Below are positions 7,293 to 13,818 of a stretch of DNA of 13,818 bases, one piece after another. Position numbers and translations under genes: made by a program. The notes beneath the pieces are model-generated. The model worked only from the letters and a program-made list of their open reading frames with translations. It ran no database searches and had not been told where the DNA came from. Every line of letters begins with the position of its first letter. The stretch's first letter is position 1. The DNA comes from Peptococcaceae bacterium (GTDB lineage Bacteria; Bacillota; Peptococcia; Peptococcales; Peptococcaceae). The stretch is taken from assembly GCA_017383785.1 (NCBI GenBank), contig JAFNVD010000057.1, positions 1 through 13,818 on the forward strand, written 5' to 3'.

Positions 7293-7301
7293 TGATATAC
7301 T
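7293..7301 (+). promoter_or_regulatory. Extended -10 promoter of the phosphodiesterase gene
   Basis: TGATATACT is an extended -10 (TGn plus TATACT) about 90 bases before the ATG. No strong -35 lies 17 bases upstream. The predicted start near 7308 puts the palindrome at 7326-7351 in the early transcribed region. Confidence 0.45.
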
Positions 7302-7325
7302 AATGCTGTAGTAATCAAGGTTACT

Positions 7326-7351
7326 ATTCACGATGTGTATACATGGTGAAT
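7326..7351. promoter_or_regulatory. 26-bp imperfect palindrome upstream of the phosphodiesterase gene
   Basis: The outer arms ATTCAC (7326-7331) and GTGAAT (7346-7351) pair exactly, and the inner part nearly reads ATGTATACAT; 22 of 26 positions match the reverse complement. Size and symmetry suit a repressor operator (for example GntR or TetR type), or a hairpin in the mRNA leader. It ends 39 bases before the start codon and has no T-tract after it. Confidence 0.5.
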
Positions 7352-7390
7352 CACAAATAATTTATACTTTTGAAAGGGGTAAAGTAAGAA

Positions 7391-9514
7391 ATGTTAAGAA
7401 GTAAAGCATTATCTGAAAAAGTCATCCTGCTGGGTTTGGACGGTTTGGATCCAAAATTCTCCCGCAAAATGGTTGACGAAGGGCATATGCCTAACCTGAA
7501 AAAATTAATTGAAAAAGGTTCTGCACGTCACGACCTGCGTCTGTTAGGTGCTGTACCTACCATCACACCTCCAACATGGGCTACACTGGCTACCGGTGCA
7601 TACCCAATGACTCACGGTATTGAAGACTTCAATATCAACCTGGAAGGTGATCTGGGTGTTAACTTCTCCGGCATCTACTCCAAATTCTGCAAAGCGGAAC
7701 AGCTGTGGAATGTAACAGCAGAAGCTGGTAAAAAAACATTAGTATGGCACTGGCCTGGCGGTTCCTGGCCACCATCTTCTGACAGCGAAAACCTGTACGT
7801 AGTTGACGGTACTTCTCCAGGTGCTCTGGGCTTTACCTATGCAATGCGTGACTGGGAAGGCGTTGCAGTAGCAAGTACAAAAGTAGAAGAACCTGCTTTC
7901 CTGCCAAATGCATTCTGCCACACAGAAGGCTTTACAGGTGACCCTGCTGAACTGTTAGGGTTAAAACCAAAAAACAACCCATACACCAAATGTGAAAATG
8001 ACCTGTCTTATGTAGATGCTTTATATGAAGAATACAAAGACGGCGTTGATGGTTTTAATGGTTTCCATCCACTGAAAATGATGGACATCCGTACCAATAT
8101 CTTAATGCCTGGCGACCAGCAGATGTTCAACCTGCATCACTTCCCTGGCAATCTGGCATTAAGCCCAATTACCGAACCAACAGGCTGGGAAGTTGAAATT
8201 CCAGAAGGTGCAAAAGAATTCACCTGGATGCTGGTTTACGGCAGATTCCCACATCCTTGCTTAATCCTGAAAAACGAACAGGGCGTATACGACAGAATCG
8301 CTGTATACCTGAAAAAAGATCAGCCACAGCCGGTTGCAATCATTGAAAAAAATGTGTACACCAAAAATGTGCCTGACTTTATGCCAAACCGTCGTACTGG
8401 CGCTCTGGAAAACATTGTTCGTAACGTACGCATTCTGGATCTGGCAGAAGACGGTTCCTTCCTGCGTATGTGGTATTCCAACGGCTTCTCTGCAGATGAT
8501 AACTCTGTATGGTACCCAACCTGGATCTTTGACAAAATTAAAGCAAACTTTGGTCCTCCATGTGCAACAGGCCAGTTAGGCGATGGTGACGATGCTCTGG
8601 TTCTGGACTGCAACCTGGAACAGTGGAGACAGGCTGCAAAATGGCAGGCTGATTCTATCAACTACATGATTCATGAAGAAGGCGTAGAAGTAGTATTCTC
8701 CCACTTCCATGGCCCTGACATGGCTGGCCACACCTATATGCGTACTCTGAAAGAACGCGAAGGCGAATCCAGAAAAGGTGAAGAAACCTATTACAACTAT
8801 GCAATCGGTACTCATGAAATGGCTGACGAATACATTGGCGAGTTCCTGCCTCTGTTAGATGAAGGCTGGACTATTCTGGTATTCTCTGACCATTCTCTGA
8901 TTTGTCCAAAAGAAGACTATATGCCTGAAATTGGTGACAACTACGGTATCAACACAGGCTTAATGTCTGAACTGGGTTACACCGTTCTGCAGAAAGATGA
9001 AAACGGCAACAACATTCCAGCGATCGACTGGGAAAAAACCGTTGCAATTCAGCAGCGTTCTAACTCCATCTACATCAACCTGAAAGGCCGTGACCGCTTC
9101 GGTATTGTAGATCCTGCTGACAAATATGAGCTGGAAGAAAAAATCATCACCGATCTGTACGGCGTAAGAGATCCAAAAACAGGTCGTCGTGTAATCGCTC
9201 TGGCTCTGCACAGAAAAGATGCGAATCTGCTGGGCTTAGGCGGCGAACACACATCTGCTGATATTATCTTCTTCGTTCACGAAGACTTCGTTCGTGACCA
9301 CGGGGAATCCTTATCCACCGCAGAAGGTTATGCAGATACTTCTGTAGGGCCAATCTTCGTAGCAGCTGGTGCTGGTATTAAAGAAGGCTTCGAAATGACC
9401 ATGTTCCCACGTGAAGTAGACGTTGCTCCAACAGCAGCGGCTCTGTTAGGCGTAAGAATGCCTGCACAGTGCGAAGGTGCTCCGGTTTATTCCATTCTGA
9501 CTGAAGAACTGTAA
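7391..9514 (+). CDS. Alkaline-phosphatase-superfamily phosphodiesterase (type I phosphodiesterase/nucleotide pyrophosphatase-like)
   Basis: A 707-residue metal-dependent phosphoric ester hydrolase. The complete two-metal set can be placed: Asp17 in LLGLDGLDP, probable nucleophile Thr59 in PTITPPTWATLATG (56-69), Asp443 and His447 in HGPDMAGH, Asp500-His501 in FSDHS, and His620 in GGEHTSAD. The YPMTHGIEDF stretch (71-80) is typical. Between about residues 130 and 435 is a long, aromatic-rich insertion that I do not recognise and that probably shapes substrate choice. There is no signal peptide or membrane segment (it begins MLRSKALSEKVILLGLDG), so it should act in the cytoplasm. AAAGGGG (7373-7379) precedes the ATG by 11 bases. 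Leucine is mostly CTG and Asn, Phe and Tyr codons mostly end in C, unlike the hem genes, suggesting high expression. Substrate unknown: phosphodiester, nucleotide, phosphonate and phosphoglycerate-type reactions are all possible. Confidence 0.85.
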   Translation: MLRSKALSEKVILLGLDGLDPKFSRKMVDEGHMPNLKKLIEKGSARHDLRLLGAVPTITPPTWATLATGAYPMTHGIEDFNINLEGDLGVNFSGIYSKFCKAEQLWNVTAEAGKKTLVWHWPGGSWPPSSDSENLYVVDGTSPGALGFTYAMRDWEGVAVASTKVEEPAFLPNAFCHTEGFTGDPAELLGLKPKNNPYTKCENDLSYVDALYEEYKDGVDGFNGFHPLKMMDIRTNILMPGDQQMFNLHHFPGNLALSPITEPTGWEVEIPEGAKEFTWMLVYGRFPHPCLILKNEQGVYDRIAVYLKKDQPQPVAIIEKNVYTKNVPDFMPNRRTGALENIVRNVRILDLAEDGSFLRMWYSNGFSADDNSVWYPTWIFDKIKANFGPPCATGQLGDGDDALVLDCNLEQWRQAAKWQADSINYMIHEEGVEVVFSHFHGPDMAGHTYMRTLKEREGESRKGEETYYNYAIGTHEMADEYIGEFLPLLDEGWTILVFSDHSLICPKEDYMPEIGDNYGINTGLMSELGYTVLQKDENGNNIPAIDWEKTVAIQQRSNSIYINLKGRDRFGIVDPADKYELEEKIITDLYGVRDPKTGRRVIALALHRKDANLLGLGGEHTSADIIFFVHEDFVRDHGESLSTAEGYADTSVGPIFVAAGAGIKEGFEMTMFPREVDVAPTAAALLGVRMPAQCEGAPVYSILTEEL

Positions 9515-9538
9515 TAGGCTTTTGAATTTAGGGTAATC

Positions 9539-9584
9539 ATTCTGTCCGGCCGGTTTCGGCCGGCCGGATAGAATCTTTATTATT
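9539..9584 (+). terminator. GC-rich hairpin terminator after the phosphodiesterase gene
   Basis: A 15-bp stem (9539-9553 with 9560-9574, one G-T wobble) closes a six-base loop TTTCGG; its core is built of GGCC units. It is followed by CTTTATTATT, a broken T-tract. It lies 25 bases after the stop codon. The stem is very stable for AT-rich surroundings, and the weak tail may allow some read-through to the permease gene. Confidence 0.75.
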
Positions 9585-9830
9585 GCAGATCATTTTCATT
9601 CAATGCGTACGAGAACAAAACGAAAAGGTTTCAAAAATAAGTACGGCTCTGTTTCTGAGTTTGCGAAAATAAATGTGTTACAGACTGTCCGGAGTTCCTG
9701 GAACTTATAACATTTATGATTGACGCTCCGGTGCAGACTGCGGCAGATATAAAAAGCAGACCGGAAACAAAAGCCAAACACAAACACAACTTTCTGTTTA
9801 CAATTAATATCGAAATGGGGGAGATTTATT
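9585..9830 (+). other. Structured leader region of the permease gene
   Basis: About 245 bases with no supported gene. It holds a perfect palindrome AGTTCC-T-GGAACT at 9693-9705, a TATAAC (9706-9711) that could be a -10 but lacks a good -35, and flanking elements that can pair: CTGTCCGGAG (9685-9694) with CTCCGGTGCAG (about 9726-9736), nine pairs with a bulge, enclosing the palindrome. The motif CAGAC recurs three times. The ribosome binding site GGGGGAG is at 9817-9823. It may be an operator region or a folded RNA leader; I recognise no known riboswitch class. Confidence 0.45.
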
Positions 9831-11240
9831 ATGGAACAGAAAAAAGTTAATATTATTCATTATTTAATCGTATTAGCATTATGTTTTGGTTTCCGTTTCA
9901 TTCCGGGCGTATTAACCATTACACCGCAAGGTATGGCTATCTTAGGCTGCTTTATCGGTGCAGTCTACGGCTGGATTATGATTGACATGTTATGGCCAAG
10001 TATTATTGCTCTGGCAGGTATGGGTTTAACCATCGGCTGGACACCGATGCTGCAGGGCAGCTTTGGTAGCGAAGTTTGCGTTGCGTTAATCCTTTCCATG
10101 GGTGCTGTTGGTATTGCTATGAAAAACGGTGCATTCAACTGGCTGGCAGTTGCTCTGCTGAATAACAAACTGGTTGAAGGTAAAGGCTTCCTGGCAATCT
10201 TTATTATCTTTATGGCTGCATGGTTCATGGGTGCACACAACCCAATCATCATGTGCGTTATCTTCTGTGGTTTCTTAACTGCTATGTTCAAACAGGTTGG
10301 CGTTAAAAAAGATGATCCACTGGTTATCTTCTCCTTCCTGGGTGTTGCATATCAGCTGATGCGTGGTCAGATTTTATTCCCATTCGTAAGTACCGGTCTG
10401 GTATATATCAGAATGTATCAGAATGCGCTGCCAGACGTTCCAATGCCAGTTCCGCAGTATCTGCTGATGATGACCCTGATGGGCATCATTATGGCAATTG
10501 TATTCATTGCGCTGATGAAATTTGTATTCCGTGTAGATGCTTCTCCACTGGCAAACTACAAATTAGAAGGCGGTGTGCCAAAATGTACACGTGACCAGAA
10601 ATTTGCTCTGGGTGCATTCGTAGTATTTATTCTGTTAAACATCTTTAACGTATTATCCGTTCCAGTATTAACACCATTCCTGAACAAATTCGGTTTAATC
10701 GGTATCTGTATGATGATGGGTGCTGCAGTTGTTCTGTTCCCAGGCGAAGATGGCAAACCAATAGCTAACCTGGAAGAACTGTACCACATGTGTAACTGGG
10801 GTCAGATTACCATGGTAGGTTTCATTATGCTGCTGTCCACTTACATGGTAACTGCTGATACTGGTATCGGTGGCGCGATGGCGGTACTGTTTATGCCATT
10901 TACCAAACTGAATCCGATTGTCTTTATCGTAATTGTAATGGTTATTGGTACCATCCTGACCAACATTGCAAACAATATGATCGTAACTGTAATCTGTATG
11001 CCATTCTTAATCAAGTTCGCCAGCCTGGTAGGCCTGAACCCTGTAGCTATGGTAGCTCTGCTGTTCATCATTTCCGAGTTCGCTCTGGCAACACCTGCTG
11101 CTTCTCCAGTAACTGCGGTTGCTATGTCTCAGGAAATGGTAACACCTGGTGCTATGTCTAAAGCAGCTATGAAAATCCTGCCATTCCTGTTCGTAACCTT
11201 TATGATTATCGGTTGGCCTCTGGCTCTGGCAATTTTCTAA
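9831..11240 (+). CDS. DASS/SLC13-like anion (di- or tricarboxylate/sulfate-type) permease
   Basis: A 469-residue inner-membrane protein with roughly 11-12 hydrophobic segments throughout and almost no soluble part except a charged loop at about 235-258. The N-terminal LTITPQGMAILGCFIGAVYGW (28-48) is typical of divalent anion:Na+ symporters. It shows two-fold repeat features, but the signature SNT motifs are altered: the first-repeat site reads MGAHNPIIM (133-141), the second NIANNMIV (378-385), followed by ATPAASPVTAVAMS (420-433). The substrate is therefore uncertain; carboxylates are the likely guess, sulfate or sulfonates possible. GGGGGAG seven bases before the ATG sets the start. It sits downstream of the phosphodiesterase but is separated by a terminator and a long leader. 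Codon use is strongly CTG-biased, like the phosphodiesterase, pointing to high expression. Confidence 0.82.
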   Translation: MEQKKVNIIHYLIVLALCFGFRFIPGVLTITPQGMAILGCFIGAVYGWIMIDMLWPSIIALAGMGLTIGWTPMLQGSFGSEVCVALILSMGAVGIAMKNGAFNWLAVALLNNKLVEGKGFLAIFIIFMAAWFMGAHNPIIMCVIFCGFLTAMFKQVGVKKDDPLVIFSFLGVAYQLMRGQILFPFVSTGLVYIRMYQNALPDVPMPVPQYLLMMTLMGIIMAIVFIALMKFVFRVDASPLANYKLEGGVPKCTRDQKFALGAFVVFILLNIFNVLSVPVLTPFLNKFGLIGICMMMGAAVVLFPGEDGKPIANLEELYHMCNWGQITMVGFIMLLSTYMVTADTGIGGAMAVLFMPFTKLNPIVFIVIVMVIGTILTNIANNMIVTVICMPFLIKFASLVGLNPVAMVALLFIISEFALATPAASPVTAVAMSQEMVTPGAMSKAAMKILPFLFVTFMIIGWPLALAIF

Positions 11241-11327
11241 AGAGAACAGATTTTCAGAATTGAAGTGTGATTTTGGCAAGGTACTGTTATTTCGTAACGT
11301 ATTGAATATGTGATAAGCAAGAGAGAA

Positions 11328-11373
11328 GGGGAGTACAGGATTATTTAAAAATAATCGGTACTCCCCCTTTTTT
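11328..11373 (+). terminator. Rho-independent terminator of the permease gene
   Basis: The arm GGGGAGTAC (11328-11336) pairs with GTACTCCCC (11358-11366), with an inner GATTATTT/AAATAATC helix separated by a small bulge, then TTTTTT at 11368-11373. It is strong and unambiguous, and lies about 90 bases after the stop codon. Confidence 0.93.
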
Positions 11374-11384
11374 GTGGTTTCGGT

Positions 11385-11390
11385 TATAAT
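11385..11390 (+). promoter_or_regulatory. Probable -10 box of the zinc-ribbon/ABC operon
   Basis: A perfect TATAAT 12 bases after the preceding terminator and 39 bases before the ATG at 11430. The hexamer expected at -35 falls within the terminator stem and is not consensus, so the promoter may be weak. Confidence 0.45.
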
Positions 11391-11429
11391 AGTAAGGAAA
11401 TCAGATTAACTGAAAAGGAGTGTTGTATC

Positions 11430-11891
11430 ATGGCAAAAGAAAAATCTTTGCGCGTGGACCGTCTGAAACAGAGAGCAAAATATTGCTGCTGTCGCTATTG
11501 CGGAAGTGAACTGCATGTGCGTCAGATCGTGTTTCATACGCAGGCGATGGCTCGCATTGAATTATATTGTGACCAGTGCCAGAAAATTGAGTATGGCGTG
11601 GAAAAAGAGGCATATGCCAGTGCCAAGGCTTTTGTAGAGGCGACACAGTTCAACCACTTCCCGGATATGGAAGATAATGAACAGCGTCTGCAGATGAATG
11701 TGGCAAAAGTATGTAACATTACAAGCTGGCAGCTGCGTTATCTGGGGCTCACCAATGAGACAGGGCTGACCGTTCCGGTATATATGAATGAATATGCGAT
11801 GGAACAGTGTACCACCATCGAGGAGGATCGGCTGGAACAGTTGCTGGAGGAGGCTGACAAATGGGTGCAATCATTACAGCAAGAGGATTAG
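11430..11891 (+). CDS. Zinc-ribbon protein of unknown function
   Basis: A 153-residue soluble protein I do not recognise. The N-terminus is basic (MAKEKSLRVDRLKQRAKYCC) and carries a probable zinc ribbon: Cys21-x-x-Cys24 and Cys47-x-x-Cys50, 22 residues apart, with extra Cys19 and Cys20. The middle (about 60-100) is mixed, and the end (130-153) is an acidic helix rich in Glu and Leu. Zinc ribbons of this kind bind nucleic acid or protein partners; which applies is not visible. AAGGAG (11415-11420) sits nine bases before the ATG. It is first in a three-gene operon, and its last 31 bases overlap the ABC ATPase gene, so the two proteins are probably made together. Confidence 0.72.
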   Translation: MAKEKSLRVDRLKQRAKYCCCRYCGSELHVRQIVFHTQAMARIELYCDQCQKIEYGVEKEAYASAKAFVEATQFNHFPDMEDNEQRLQMNVAKVCNITSWQLRYLGLTNETGLTVPVYMNEYAMEQCTTIEEDRLEQLLEEADKWVQSLQQED

Positions 11892-12646
11892 GATGTCAGT
11901 CGGGCAGCCGGTTTTTGTTAAAAAACGTAAACTGGGAAATCGAAGAAAAAAGCCGGTGGATTATTCTTGGTATGAACGGAAGTGGCAAAACGACTCTGCT
12001 GAGTATGTTATCCGGCTATCAGGATTATACACACGGGAATATTTTTTATCGCGGTGAGGATTACCGTACACAGAATATTTTAGAAATCCGCAAAAAAATG
12101 GGATTTATCAGTAACTCTTATTTTGACCGGATTTATCAGAATGAATCGGTTATGGATTTAACATTGGCTGGTTTAAGCGGTACATTAGGACTGGAGGATG
12201 GATATATATCATCAAGTCATGTTCGCAAGTTAAAACGGCTTTTAGAGCGTGTAGGGCTGCAGGATCGACTGGATGCCTCGTATAGCTGGCTGTCCAAGGG
12301 GGAGAGGCAGAATATACTGATTCTTCGTGCGCTTTTAGCACAGCCTGAGGTTATGGTTCTGGATGAACCGATGACTGGCCTGGATGTGGTAATGAAACAT
12401 AAAATGAAACGGTTTGTGAAAGGGATTGCCGACGAAGGACAGCATACTATTTTATATGTAACCCATCACTTTGAGGAAATTTCGCCGGAACTGTTTGATA
12501 ACTGCATGCTGATGCGCAATGGCCAGATTTATCAGAGCGGGAAAGTGGAAGATGTTATTAATTCTGAAGTTATCAGCAGCTTTCTGCAGAAGCCAGTGGA
12601 AATCGGCTTGATGAAAGACGGCTATTATCATTTATCCTTTCGATAA
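11861..12646 (+). CDS. Soluble ABC ATPase, YlmA/ModF-like, without a membrane partner
   Basis: A 261-residue single nucleotide-binding domain. Walker A is GMNGSGKTT (37-45), the signature is WLSKGERQ (143-150; LSKGE instead of LSGGQ), Walker B is VMVLDEP (164-170) followed by the D-loop TGLD, and the switch His202 is in YVTHHFEE. The usual Q-loop glutamine is not evident: the region reads GFISNSYFDR (81-90). The domain is otherwise complete, with a short C-terminal tail. No permease gene is near; neighbours are a zinc-ribbon protein and an unrecognised soluble protein. It resembles stand-alone ATPases such as Bacillus YlmA, whose role is unclear. The ATG at 11861 has GGAGGAGG (11846-11853) upstream. 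It could still energise a transporter encoded elsewhere. Confidence 0.85.
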   Translation: MGAIITARGLGCQSGSRFLLKNVNWEIEEKSRWIILGMNGSGKTTLLSMLSGYQDYTHGNIFYRGEDYRTQNILEIRKKMGFISNSYFDRIYQNESVMDLTLAGLSGTLGLEDGYISSSHVRKLKRLLERVGLQDRLDASYSWLSKGERQNILILRALLAQPEVMVLDEPMTGLDVVMKHKMKRFVKGIADEGQHTILYVTHHFEEISPELFDNCMLMRNGQIYQSGKVEDVINSEVISSFLQKPVEIGLMKDGYYHLSFR

Positions 12647-12667
12647 CAGGACGGGGAGGGACACAAC

Positions 12668-13612
12668 ATGACAACATCTTTACGTGATGTCAGCAGTGCG
12701 CAGATGGTTAATAAGCTGGCGGAAATGAACTGCTTTGAGCAGGAATGCAGTGTGTACGGTTATGCGTGGAAACGGGAAAACGGCAAACGCATGTATAGTA
12801 TGAGTGATGATGAGCTGCTGATTCAGCGAACCTATGAAGAACATGTGCTGGAAGGCTGCAGTCTTACGCCGGTACAGCAGTGGAGTACGCGTGCCATTAT
12901 AAAAGAAGAAACGCAGGAGGACTTGTTTTTCTATTTTAAACTGCAACTGGCAGAACAGCTACGAGATCAGTTCCCAGATGTATATTTTGATACGCTATAT
13001 CAGCTTCAGAATATTCCTGCCGATAATCAAGCGGAAGAGCTGCTTCTGGAATGGCAGGAAGAACTGGACGGCTATTTTGACGAAGAAGAGCTGTATCTGT
13101 TTGCCGGGGCGGTGGACTATGCCTATGTGACAAAACATCTGCTTGACTGGAGATATGATCAGCTCTGCAAATGGATTAAGCTGACGAAAAAACAGATGAT
13201 GCGTAAAATGCAGGTGCATGATAATTTTGAACGCACTTTTTATGGTGTAGCGTATCAGAGCAAAACAACAGGGACATATGCATTTGTCTGCAATGCCAAT
13301 GAAAAATCTCTGTACAACAAAGTAAAAGAAATGGATGAACAGGGGATTCTGCATACGCCGGTTTATCAGAAAACCTACTGGTATAACCGAAGCAATGATC
13401 TGCCGAAAGTGCGTAAACAGTTTGAGGCGGATTTAAAAGAACTGATGGATGATACCTATATGCACAGAATTGTGAAACTGCAGAGTCTGCCGAGTGCAAT
13501 TCCGGAAGAAGTCTGGGCGGATGCGCTGAAACAGATGGAATATCACAATTCTGTTTCAGCAGTAGAGGGTTTGCGTTACTGGGCTCGCAGGTGGAACATT
13601 ATTTCGGAGTAA
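12668..13612 (+). CDS. Unrecognised 314-residue protein in the ABC ATPase operon
   Basis: I do not recognise this protein. It is soluble, with no signal peptide or membrane helix, strongly acidic in the middle (a Glu/Asp-rich stretch near residues 125-145), and rich in Tyr and Trp. The C-terminal half has a charged, likely helical build (LPKVRKQFEADLKELMDD) and ends EGLRYWARRWNIISE. There is no cysteine cluster or nucleotide-binding loop. GGGGAGG (12653-12659) sits eight bases before the ATG. It starts 21 bases after the ABC ATPase and is the last gene of that operon. A partner or substrate-adaptor role for the ATPase is conceivable from context only. Confidence 0.75.
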   Translation: MTTSLRDVSSAQMVNKLAEMNCFEQECSVYGYAWKRENGKRMYSMSDDELLIQRTYEEHVLEGCSLTPVQQWSTRAIIKEETQEDLFFYFKLQLAEQLRDQFPDVYFDTLYQLQNIPADNQAEELLLEWQEELDGYFDEEELYLFAGAVDYAYVTKHLLDWRYDQLCKWIKLTKKQMMRKMQVHDNFERTFYGVAYQSKTTGTYAFVCNANEKSLYNKVKEMDEQGILHTPVYQKTYWYNRSNDLPKVRKQFEADLKELMDDTYMHRIVKLQSLPSAIPEEVWADALKQMEYHNSVSAVEGLRYWARRWNIISE

Positions 13613-13645
13613 AACAGAAATGAAATAATGGCAAACAGATGAACT

Positions 13646-13706
13646 GAAAATAAAAGAACAGGATTCTGTTCAGCTAAATGAAAATTCTGAACTGGAATCC
13701 TGTTTC
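13646..13706 (-). terminator. Rho-independent terminator of the leftward gene at the right edge, possibly bidirectional
   Basis: The arms at 13656-13673 and 13687-13706 pair (GAACAGGATTCTGTTCAG against CTGAACTGGAATCCTGTTTC, with small bulges) around a 13-base loop. Read on the minus strand, the stem is followed by TTTTATTTTC (13655 down to 13646). On the plus strand only a short T-run follows, so ending the upstream 314-residue gene would be a secondary role. Confidence 0.75.
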
Positions 13707-13767
13707 ATTACAGATTATGTGGTATGAGTTATTGGACCAACGAAACTGCATTTATTGCAAATAAGAA

Positions 13768-13818
13768 TCAGAGTTTTTTCAGCTCGTGTACAATGATGCG
13801 GTCAAGAGCATCATAAAC
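13768..13818 (-). CDS. C-terminal end of an unidentified leftward gene (partial)
   Basis: The minus strand reads VYDALDRIIVHELKKL followed by TGA (13768-13770), open to the right edge. The amphipathic helix-like end and a fitting terminator about 60 bases after the stop support a real gene converging on the ABC operon. Sixteen residues are too few to name it. Confidence 0.5.
   Translation of the reverse strand, partial: VYDALDRIIVHELKKL

Noticed and set aside
8320..8661. A 113-codon minus-strand frame opposite the phosphodiesterase gene.
   Set aside because: It lies within an intact gene with strong codon bias and has no ribosome binding site or recognisable motif.
9603..9710. A 35-codon plus-strand reading frame with a basic N-terminus in the permease leader (possible leader peptide).
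   Set aside because: No ribosome binding site precedes its ATG, it spans the structured palindrome, and there is no codon run that would suggest attenuation.
9596..9787. A 63-codon minus-strand frame in the same leader.
   Set aside because: No ribosome binding site upstream of its ATG, cysteine- and phenylalanine-rich random-looking product, and it opposes the leader of a highly expressed gene.
11788..12057. An 89-codon plus-strand frame overlapping the zinc-ribbon and ABC genes.
   Set aside because: It is out of frame with two supported genes that carry clear motifs over the same bases.

Overview
The window looks like the chromosome of a low-to-mid GC anaerobe of the Bacillota. Ribosome binding sites are strong AGGAGG or GGGGG types, coding sequence is AT-leaning, and hemA, hemC and a cobA-hemD fusion lie in the arrangement usual for Clostridia and Negativicutes. 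A Negativicutes member, for example an Acidaminococcaceae-like dicarboxylate user, fits the two carboxylate-type transporters, but this is a guess from gene content and I saw no taxonomic marker. I see no IS element, CRISPR array, tRNA or rRNA.

Layout: (1) 1-642, minus strand, the N-terminal half of a dicarboxylate/amino acid:cation symporter. (2) 643-1160, a divergent AT-rich gap unusually rich in dyads: a perfect 14-bp inverted repeat, a Fur-box-like dyad and a 12-bp palindrome at a promoter. (3) 1161-7095, a tightly packed six-gene plus-strand operon: a degenerate prenyl-synthase-like small protein, a long-chain polyprenyl diphosphate synthase, a precorrin-2 dehydrogenase-type protein, hemA, hemC and cobA-hemD, ended by a clear rho-independent terminator at 7107-7147. 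(4) 7391-9514, a large cytoplasmic alkaline-phosphatase-superfamily phosphodiesterase with its own promoter, a palindrome just upstream and a GC-rich terminator. (5) 9831-11240, a DASS/SLC13-like anion permease behind a roughly 250-nt structured leader, ended by a strong terminator. (6) 11430-13612, a three-gene operon: zinc-ribbon protein, soluble YlmA-like ABC ATPase, and a 314-residue protein I do not recognise. (7) 13646-13818, a minus-strand terminator and the last 16 codons of a convergent gene.

How it works together: the central operon joins the polyprenyl tail (for menaquinone or an undecaprenyl-like carrier) to the tetrapyrrole trunk from glutamyl-tRNA to uroporphyrinogen III, precorrin-2 and sirohydrochlorin. 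Both supply redox cofactors. hemB and hemL are not in this operon. The phosphodiesterase and permease genes look highly expressed by eye (CTG leucine, C-ending codons) and form separate adjacent units; a shared substrate is possible but unproven. The least described parts are the putative two-subunit prenyl synthase and the ABC ATPase operon, which has no membrane subunit.
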